Shown here piece by piece: positions 18,383-25,762 of a stretch of DNA of 25,762 bases. Under the pieces are notes generated by a model. The model was not told the DNA's origin. It saw nothing but the letters and a program-made list of their open reading frames with translations, and ran no database searches. The DNA comes from an uncultured Nocardioides sp. Its GTDB lineage: Bacteria; Actinomycetota; Actinomycetes; Propionibacteriales; Nocardioidaceae. How positions within the stretch are numbered: position 1 is the stretch's first letter; the number at the start of each line of letters is the position of its first letter. The stretch is taken from assembly GCF_946885725.1 (NCBI RefSeq), contig NZ_CAMPGZ010000025.1:1-25762 (forward strand), in the 5' to 3' direction. The position numbers and the translations under genes were made by a program.

Positions 18383-18870
18383 TCACGCGGTCCCGGTCGA
18401 CTGCCCCGGCGCCGCGACGAGCTCCCCCGGCGCGGATCCTGTGCTGCGCTCGGTCTCGAGCGCGTTCTGCAGGATCACCACGGCCGCGGCCTGGTCGACC
18501 ACGGCACGTCTCTTGCTGCCCTTCTTACCCAGTTCGCGCAGGGTTGCTTCAGCCGAAACGGTACTGAGCCGCTCGTCGCACAGCCGCACCGGCACCGGTG
18601 CGACCGCCTCGGCGACCTGGGCGGCGAAGACGCGGACCTTGGCGGCCGCCGGGCCCTCGCCCCCGGACAGGCTCCGCGGCAAGCCGATCACGACCTCGAC
18701 CGCGCCCTCCTCCTCGACGAGCGCGCGCAGGCGCGCCAGGTCGCCCGCACCTCGCCGTACCGTCTCGACCGGCGTGGCGATCAGACCCGAGGGGTCGGAC
18801 CGGGCGACGCCGATGCGGACGTCCCCGACGTCCACGCCGAGCCGGACGCCGGGACGGAACTGCCCGGCGC

Positions 18871-18874
<4 letters not shown>
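18383..18874 (-). CDS. ruvX: Putative pre-16S rRNA nuclease / Holliday junction resolvase-like (YqgF)
   Basis: RNase H-fold nuclease of the YqgF family, implicated in 16S rRNA 5'-end maturation. It has 163 residues. The first acidic residue is in [34 protein letters not shown] holds the second conserved block, and [15 protein letters not shown] plus [10 protein letters not shown] carry the remaining acidic residues. The tail after residue 140 is Gly/Ser/Ala-rich. The start is TTG at 18872-18874, overlapping the alaS stop as TTGA; no ATG or GTG precedes the conserved strand, so translation probably depends on coupling to alaS. Confidence 0.93.
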
Positions 18875-21575
<2,701 letters not shown>

Positions 21576-21576
<1 letters not shown>

Positions 21577-21902
21577 CAGTCGTTGCCCTCTCTCGTCGTG
21601 TGCTTCGGGTGGTCGAGCCTGTCGAGACCACCGTCCGGGTGGTCGAGCCTGTCGAGACCACTCTCGATCTCGTTCTTGCTGCTCTGTCCATCAAGCGCGG
21701 TGCCGAGTCTGCTGCGCAACTCGGTTTCCTTCTCGGCCATGCCGGCGCGGACCTCCTCGCCGAACAGGTGCAGTCCCACGGACAGCCCGGCCAGCCGGTC
21801 GGCGAGGCCCTCGGGCGTCAGCGCATCGGCGGCGCGACGCGCCTTGGTGAGTCCGTAGACCCCGGCGCCCGCACCTGCGACGAACCACAGGAGCCGGCTC
21901 AT
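21576..21902 (-). CDS. Small conserved actinobacterial protein upstream of alaS (DUF6167-like), with repeat-encoded tail
   Basis: 108 residues. The N-terminus [23 protein letters not shown] is a membrane segment or anchor with a Gly-rich face, followed by an amphipathic helix region ([17 protein letters not shown]...) to about 65. Small proteins of this pattern commonly precede alaS in Actinobacteria and are, as I recall, called DUF6167; the function is unknown. Residues 81-100 ([10 protein letters not shown] then [10 protein letters not shown]) come entirely from two tandem 26-bp repeats, so the last quarter looks acquired. The start overlaps the preceding stop (ATGA) and the stop overlaps alaS. 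Confidence 0.8.
21607..21632. repeat. Dispersed 26-bp repeat, copy 2 (tandem pair)
   Basis: Contains the core GGTCGAGCCTGTCGAG with GGGT on the left and ACCACC on the right. The period to the next copy is 30 bp. On the minus strand it is read in frame as GGLDRLDHP near the end of the small gene upstream of alaS. Confidence 0.75.
21637..21662. repeat. Dispersed 26-bp repeat, copy 3 (tandem pair)
   Basis: Matches copy 2 at 25 of 26 positions and copy 1 (at carA) at 25 of 26. On the minus strand it encodes SGLDRLDHP, the same peptide in the same frame as at the CarA N-terminus. Confidence 0.75.
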
Positions 21903-22450
21903 GCTGCGTCCTCCGCGGAGTCGGTGACGAACGCTTCGGCCCGCAGGCGCCGCTTGGCCTCCTTCAGGTCGGCCTTGCGCTGCTTGCGAGCGCGCCGCAC
22001 CTCGCGGCGCATCTCGAAGGCGATGCGGTTGCGGTTCTCGGGCGACAGCGCGCGGCGCACGCCGTACGCCAGCGACGCGAGCGTCACCAACGACTCCCCC
22101 AGCGCGACCGACGTGAACTCCTTGGCGGTCAGCTGCCGGTCCGGTACGTCGGACGGCGCAACCTCGTCGCTGCGCCGAGGCTCGGGCAGGCCGGCGGTCG
22201 TGATCACGAACTCCTCGTCCGCCGACCGGGCCGACCGCGGCGAGCGGGCCGGCTCCACCTGGCGGGACAGGCCGTCGAGCCGTTTGTGCAGGGCCTGGAG
22301 CTCCTCGCGAGACGCGGCGAGCTCGCCCTCGAGCCGGGCTCGCGCACGGCGGGACGACCGCGCCAGGACGACCCCGGCGAGCAGCGCTGCGGCGCTGACG
22401 ACGCAGGCGGCCACCGCGACAGCGAGCAGCCAGCCGACCCCGGAATCCAT
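21899..22450 (-). CDS. Conserved hypothetical membrane-anchored coiled-coil protein
   Basis: 183 residues, not assigned to a named family. One N-terminal membrane helix (about 7-30, GWLLAVAVAACVVSAAALLAGV) is followed by a basic, Arg/Glu-rich coiled-coil (32-65) and a disordered Ser/Pro/Arg region (66-105). The C-terminal block KEFTSVALGESLVTLASLAYG...RNRIAFEMRREVRRARKQRK looks like the conserved part: a hydrophobic helix followed by a strongly basic helix that could contact nucleic acid or membrane. The ATG at 22450 has a TAGGGT box 8 nt upstream overlapping the rarA stop. The gene lies 8 bp after rarA and overlaps the next gene by 4 bp. Confidence 0.8.
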   Translation of the reverse strand: MDSGVGWLLAVAVAACVVSAAALLAGVVLARSSRRARARLEGELAASREELQALHKRLDGLSRQVEPARSPRSARSADEEFVITTAGLPEPRRSDEVAPSDVPDRQLTAKEFTSVALGESLVTLASLAYGVRRALSPENRNRIAFEMRREVRRARKQRKADLKEAKRRLRAEAFVTDSAEDAA

Positions 22451-22458
22451 GGTCCCCG

Positions 22459-22464
22459 ACCCTA
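22459..22464 (-). promoter_or_regulatory. Candidate -10 box before the gene downstream of rarA
   Basis: Minus-strand TAGGGT with 8 nt to the ATG at 22450; its TAG is also the rarA stop codon. It could drive a leaderless transcript for the hypothetical-alaS-aro cluster independently of rarA. Weaker than the cases with 6-nt spacing. Confidence 0.35.
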
Positions 22465-23877
22465 CCCTGACGCCGGTCGAGCGTTGCCTGCCCGCCCGTC
22501 GCTTCCGTCCTCCCCGCGGACCATCCGACGGACGCGCTGCCAGCGCTCCTTGAGCGCGGCCTCCGCACCGAGCGACGTGGGCTGGTAGTACTCCGCGTCG
22601 GCGACGACGTCGGGGGCGTACTGCTGCTCGGCGATCCCGAACGGCTCGTCGTGCGCGTAGACGTAGCCCTTGCCGTGGCCGATCTTCTTCGAGCCGGCGT
22701 AGTGCGCGTCGCGCAGGTGGCTGGGCACCGGGCCGACCTTGCCGGCGCGGACGTCGGCGGACGCGGCCGAGATGGCGGTCGTGACCGCGTTGGACTTCGG
22801 CGCGAGCGCGAGAGCGATCGTGGCCTGGGCCAGGTTGAGCCGACCCTCGGGCATGCCGATCAGCTGCACCGCCTGCGCCGCCGCCACCGCGGTCGTGAGC
22901 GCGGTCGGGTCGGCGAGACCGATGTCTTCCGAGGCGAGGATGACCAGGCGGCGCGCGATGAACCGCGGGTCCTCCCCCGCCTCGATCATCCGGGCGAGGT
23001 AGTGCAGGGCGGCGTCGGCGTCGGAGCCGCGCACGCTCTTGATGAACGCGCTGATCACGTCGTAGTGCTGGTCGCCCTGCCGGTCGTAGCGCACCGCGGC
23101 GCGGTCGACGGCCTTCTCGGCGGTGGCCAGGTCGACGACGGTCGAGCCCGTCGCGGTCGCGGCTCCCGCGGCGGCCTCGAGGTAGGTCAGCGCCCGCCGC
23201 GCGTCGCCTCCGGCGAGCCGGACGAGGTGCGCGCGGGCGTCGTCGTCGAGGGTGACCTCACCGGCGAGGCCGCGCTCGTCGACGAGCGCCTGGTCGATGA
23301 CCCCGGCGATGTCCTCGTCCGTCAACGACTCCAGCGTCAGCAGCAGCGAGCGGGACAGCAGCGGCGAGATCACGGAGAAGAACGGGTTCTCCGTCGTGGC
23401 AGCGACCAGCGTCACCCAGCGGTTCTCGACGCCGGGCAGCAGTGCGTCCTGCTGGGCCTTGGTGAACCGGTGCACCTCGTCGACGAACAGCACGGTCTCG
23501 CCGCCTCCGCGGGTGAGCCGCTGCCGGGCGGCGTCGATCGCGGCGCGCACCTCCTTGACCCCGGCGGCCACCGCCGACACCTCGACGAACTGCCGGTCGG
23601 TCTGCCGGGACACGATCGAGGCGATGGTGGTCTTGCCCGTTCCGGGCGGACCCCACAGCAGCAGCGACATCGGCTGGTCGCCCTCGACCAGGCGGCGCAG
23701 GGGCGAGCCGGGCTCCTTCAGCTGCTCCTGGCCGACGAGCTCGTCGAGCGTGCGCGGACGCATCCGGACAGCGAGCGGTGCGGAGGCGTGCGTGTTGCCC
23801 GCGAGCGTGCCGCCCGACGTGCCCGCCGGGTTGCCGGCGGGCAGGTCGGTTCGGTCGATGTCGAACAGGCCGTCCAC
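22462..23877 (-). CDS. rarA: Replication-associated recombination protein A (MgsA/RarA AAA+ ATPase)
   Basis: Clamp-loader-like AAA+ ATPase acting at stalled replication forks and gaps. It has 471 residues. Walker A GPPGTGKT is at 76-83, Walker B VLFVDE at 129-134 and sensor-1 TTEN at about 161-164. [13 protein letters not shown] marks the arginine-finger region and SFIK-like [14 protein letters not shown] the start of the C-terminal tetramerisation domain; [21 protein letters not shown] is a RarA hallmark. The start is a GTG at 23875-23877 with TAGGCT 6 nt upstream. The N-terminal MDGLFD resembles clamp-binding tails seen in the family. It heads the long minus-strand run. Confidence 0.96.
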   Translation of the reverse strand: MDGLFDIDRTDLPAGNPAGTSGGTLAGNTHASAPLAVRMRPRTLDELVGQEQLKEPGSPLRRLVEGDQPMSLLLWGPPGTGKTTIASIVSRQTDRQFVEVSAVAAGVKEVRAAIDAARQRLTRGGGETVLFVDEVHRFTKAQQDALLPGVENRWVTLVAATTENPFFSVISPLLSRSLLLTLESLTDEDIAGVIDQALVDERGLAGEVTLDDDARAHLVRLAGGDARRALTYLEAAAGAATATGSTVVDLATAEKAVDRAAVRYDRQGDQHYDVISAFIKSVRGSDADAALHYLARMIEAGEDPRFIARRLVILASEDIGLADPTALTTAVAAAQAVQLIGMPEGRLNLAQATIALALAPKSNAVTTAISAASADVRAGKVGPVPSHLRDAHYAGSKKIGHGKGYVYAHDEPFGIAEQQYAPDVVADAEYYQPTSLGAEAALKERWQRVRRMVRGEDGSDGRAGNARPASG

Positions 23878-23883
23878 GGGATC

Positions 23884-23889
23884 AGCCTA
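23884..23889 (-). promoter_or_regulatory. Candidate -10 box for a leaderless rarA transcript
   Basis: Minus-strand TAGGCT, 6 nt (GATCCC), then the GTG start at 23877. It lies in the 41-bp gap after the ABC transporter gene and could start the 14-gene run. No Shine-Dalgarno is seen. Confidence 0.45.
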
Positions 23890-23918
23890 GGTGGCTGGTC
23901 CGACGCGCTGAGGAGCGG

Positions 23919-25133
23919 TCAGCCGGCCAGCGCGGCGGAGGCCCTGCGGTGCTCCTCGAGCGGAGTCCAGGTGGTGGCGTAGCCGGGTGCGCCGAGCTCC
24001 TCGGGCGTCACCGTGGTCTCGGCGACCTTCTCGCCCTGCCGGTTGACGCCGAGCGCCGCCAGCGTCGCCGGGGCCGGCTTGTCGCCGACAGCGTCGTACT
24101 CGCCGGCGAAGTGGCAGGCCACCTTGTGCCGCTCACCGATCTGCAGCAGCGGGGGCTCGACCTTGGCGCAGATGTCCTCGGCGCGCCAGCAGCGGGTGCG
24201 GAACCGGCAGCCGGACGGCGGGTTGATCGGGCTGGGCACGTCGCCCTCGAGCCGGATCCGCTCGCGCCGACCACCGATGGCCGCCTGCTTGACGTCGGGG
24301 GCCGCGGAGAGCAGCGCCTGGGTGTAGGGGTGGTGCGGCCGGTTGTAGAGGGTCTCGCGGTCGCCGATCTCGGCGATCTTGCCGAGGTACATCACCGCGA
24401 TCTCCGGGCAGAAGTGCCGGACGATCGCAAGGTCGTGCGCGATGAACAGGAACGCGATCCCGAACTCCTTCTGCACGTCCTGGAGCAGGTTGACCACCTG
24501 CGCCTGGATCGACACGTCGAGAGCGGAGACCGGCTCGTCGGCCACGAGCAGCTTCGGCTGGAGGGCGAGCGCCCGGGCGATGCCGATGCGCTGGCGCTGG
24601 CCGCCGGAGAACTCGTTGGGGTACCGGTTGTAGTGCTCCGGGTTCAGGCCGACGACCTCGAGGAGCTCGCGGACCCGGTTGAGGACCTGCTTCTCCGGCA
24701 CCATCTTGTGCACGCGCAGCGGCGTGCCGACGATCGTGCCGACGGTGTGCCGCGGGTTCAGCGAGCTGTAGGGATCCTGGAAGATCATCTGGATCTCGCT
24801 GCGGAGCGGGAGCATCTGCTTGTTGCTGAGGTTCGCGATCTCGCGACCGTCGAACTTCATCGATCCGGCGGTGGGGTCGTAGAGCCGGGTGATCAGGCGA
24901 CCGGTCGTGGACTTGCCGCAGCCGGACTCACCGACGAGCCCGAGCGCCTGTCCGCGCTGCACCTGGAAAGAAACGCCGTCGACCGCCTGCACCTGGCCGA
25001 TCGTCCGGCGGATCAGGCCGGAGGACCGGACCGGGAAGTGCTTGGTGAGGTTCGAGACCTCGAGGATCGGGCCGGAGCCGCGGTCCTCGGCAGCGTGCGC
25101 AGGCGTGACGCCCGTTTGAGTCATAGAAGTCAT
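23919..25133 (-). CDS. Oligopeptide/dipeptide ABC transporter ATP-binding protein (OppF/DppF-like)
   Basis: Second ATPase of a peptide-type ABC importer. It has 404 residues. Walker [10 protein letters not shown] is at 68-76, the Q-loop in [12 protein letters not shown], signature SGGQRQR at 177-183, Walker B LLVADEP at 195-201 and the switch His in [11 protein letters not shown]. The C-terminal oligo/dipeptide motif follows with its cysteine pattern [15 protein letters not shown] and KVACHF, typical of OppD/OppF relatives that often bind an Fe-S cluster. About 50 further C-terminal residues (Pro/Ala/Glu-rich) extend past the family core. The ATG at 25133 is 6 bp after the previous gene's stop; ATG 25124 is an alternative. 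Confidence 0.94.
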   Translation of the reverse strand: MTSMTQTGVTPAHAAEDRGSGPILEVSNLTKHFPVRSSGLIRRTIGQVQAVDGVSFQVQRGQALGLVGESGCGKSTTGRLITRLYDPTAGSMKFDGREIANLSNKQMLPLRSEIQMIFQDPYSSLNPRHTVGTIVGTPLRVHKMVPEKQVLNRVRELLEVVGLNPEHYNRYPNEFSGGQRQRIGIARALALQPKLLVADEPVSALDVSIQAQVVNLLQDVQKEFGIAFLFIAHDLAIVRHFCPEIAVMYLGKIAEIGDRETLYNRPHHPYTQALLSAAPDVKQAAIGGRRERIRLEGDVPSPINPPSGCRFRTRCWRAEDICAKVEPPLLQIGERHKVACHFAGEYDAVGDKPAPATLAALGVNRQGEKVAETTVTPEELGAPGYATTWTPLEEHRRASAALAG

Positions 25134-25139
25134 TGTGCT

Positions 25140-25762
25140 CTACCGGCCTTCCGGCGCAGGCGGGATGTCGCCAACTGCGTCGTCGGTGATGATGTCGACC
25201 AGGTCGGGTGCGATCTCGGGCAGGATCTCGGTCTCGTAGATCGCGTCTGCGTTGGCCAGGTGGCAGCGCTTCAGGTGGTGCGTGCCACGGCTGCCGGGCA
25301 CCAGCTCGGGGAGCTCGGTGCGGCAGAGGTCACCCGGCACCTTGTCCTTGTGCAGGCACCGCGGGTGGAACGAGCAGCCCGACGGCGGGTCGAGCAGGCT
25401 CGGCGGGTTGCCCGGGATCGGGATCAGCCGCGCGTCGGTGTCACCCGTGACGTCGGGGACGCTGGAGAGCAGACCCCACGTGTAGGGCATCTCCGGGTGG
25501 GTGAGGATCTCCTTGGTCGGGCCGTACTCGACGCACCGACCGCCGTACATCACCAGGGTGTCGTCGGCCAGCTCGGCCACCACGCCCAGGTCGTGGGTGA
25601 TGATGATGATCGCGGAGTTGAACTCCCGCTGCAGCTCCTGCAGCAGGTCGAGGATCTGCGCCTGCACCGTCACGTCGAGCGCGGTCGTCGGCTCGTCGGC
25701 GATCAGCAGCTTGGGGTCGTTGACCAGCGCCATCGCGATCATCGCGCGCTGCCGCATCCCGC
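25140..25762 (-). CDS. Oligopeptide/dipeptide ABC transporter ATP-binding protein (OppD/DppD-like), partial
   Basis: C-terminal 207 residues of the first ATPase of the importer; the N-terminal half with Walker A is outside the window. The visible part starts inside the ABC signature at GMRQRAMIA, followed by Walker [14 protein letters not shown], the D-loop and switch His in [13 protein letters not shown], then the C-terminal peptide-transporter motif with Cys-containing [12 protein letters not shown] and LCRTE. The tail to the TAG stop at 25140-25142 is acidic ([19 protein letters not shown]). The permease and binding-protein genes expected upstream are not in the window. Confidence 0.94.
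   Translation of the reverse strand, partial: GMRQRAMIAMALVNDPKLLIADEPTTALDVTVQAQILDLLQELQREFNSAIIIITHDLGVVAELADDTLVMYGGRCVEYGPTKEILTHPEMPYTWGLLSSVPDVTGDTDARLIPIPGNPPSLLDPPSGCSFHPRCLHKDKVPGDLCRTELPELVPGSRGTHHLKRCHLANADAIYETEILPEIAPDLVDIITDDAVGDIPPAPEGR

Overview
The window is about 25.8 kb of very GC-rich chromosome. Genes are densely packed, with many GTG/TTG starts and many ATGA/GTGA/TGATG stop-start overlaps. Two blocks match gene orders known from Actinobacteria: pyrR-pyrB-pyrC-orf-carA-carB (as Mycobacterium Rv1379-Rv1384) and alaS-ruvX-mltG-aroE-prepilin peptidase-aroC-aroK-aroB-aroQ-efp-nusB (as Rv2555c to Rv2533c, compacted). With the dispersed GGTCGAGCCTGTCGAG-type repeat, this suggests a high-GC actinomycete, possibly Nocardioidaceae; the family assignment is inference.

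Layout. Positions 1-5340 (minus strand) hold the de novo pyrimidine operon. It is preceded by a leader with a PyrR-binding hairpin beside the pyrR Shine-Dalgarno sequence. Positions 5334-11290 are a mixed accessory stretch: a flavin disulfide-reductase homologue without the usual His/Glu catalytic pair, a divergent aldo/keto reductase, a nitronate monooxygenase-like protein, a 54-residue Cys-rich protein, an aminotransferase-IV/sulfotransferase-like pair overlapping by 4 bp, a VOC-fold protein and a decayed RibD/DHFR-like pseudogene. Positions 11299-23877 (minus strand) are 14 co-directional genes read from rarA to nusB: DNA repair, two membrane-anchored conserved proteins, alanyl-tRNA synthetase, RuvX, MltG, five shikimate-pathway enzymes (aroE, aroC, aroK, aroB, aroQ), a prepilin peptidase, EF-P and NusB. 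Positions 23919-25762 (minus strand) are the two ATPase genes of an oligopeptide/dipeptide ABC importer; the upstream one runs off the window.

Most of the window is conserved housekeeping. I found no phage, IS element, CRISPR array, tRNA or rRNA. The points most worth a second look are: (a) the PyrR RNA site placed to control translation; (b) a repeat that writes the same peptide, GLDRLDHP, in frame into two unrelated proteins; (c) a recurrent TANNNT box exactly 6-7 nt before start codons, implying leaderless transcripts, including a 23-bp divergent promoter with overlapping -10 boxes; (d) the aminotransferase/sulfotransferase pair, in which the residue expected to contact the PLP ring nitrogen appears replaced; and (e) the redox enzyme lacking its usual C-terminal catalytic dyad.
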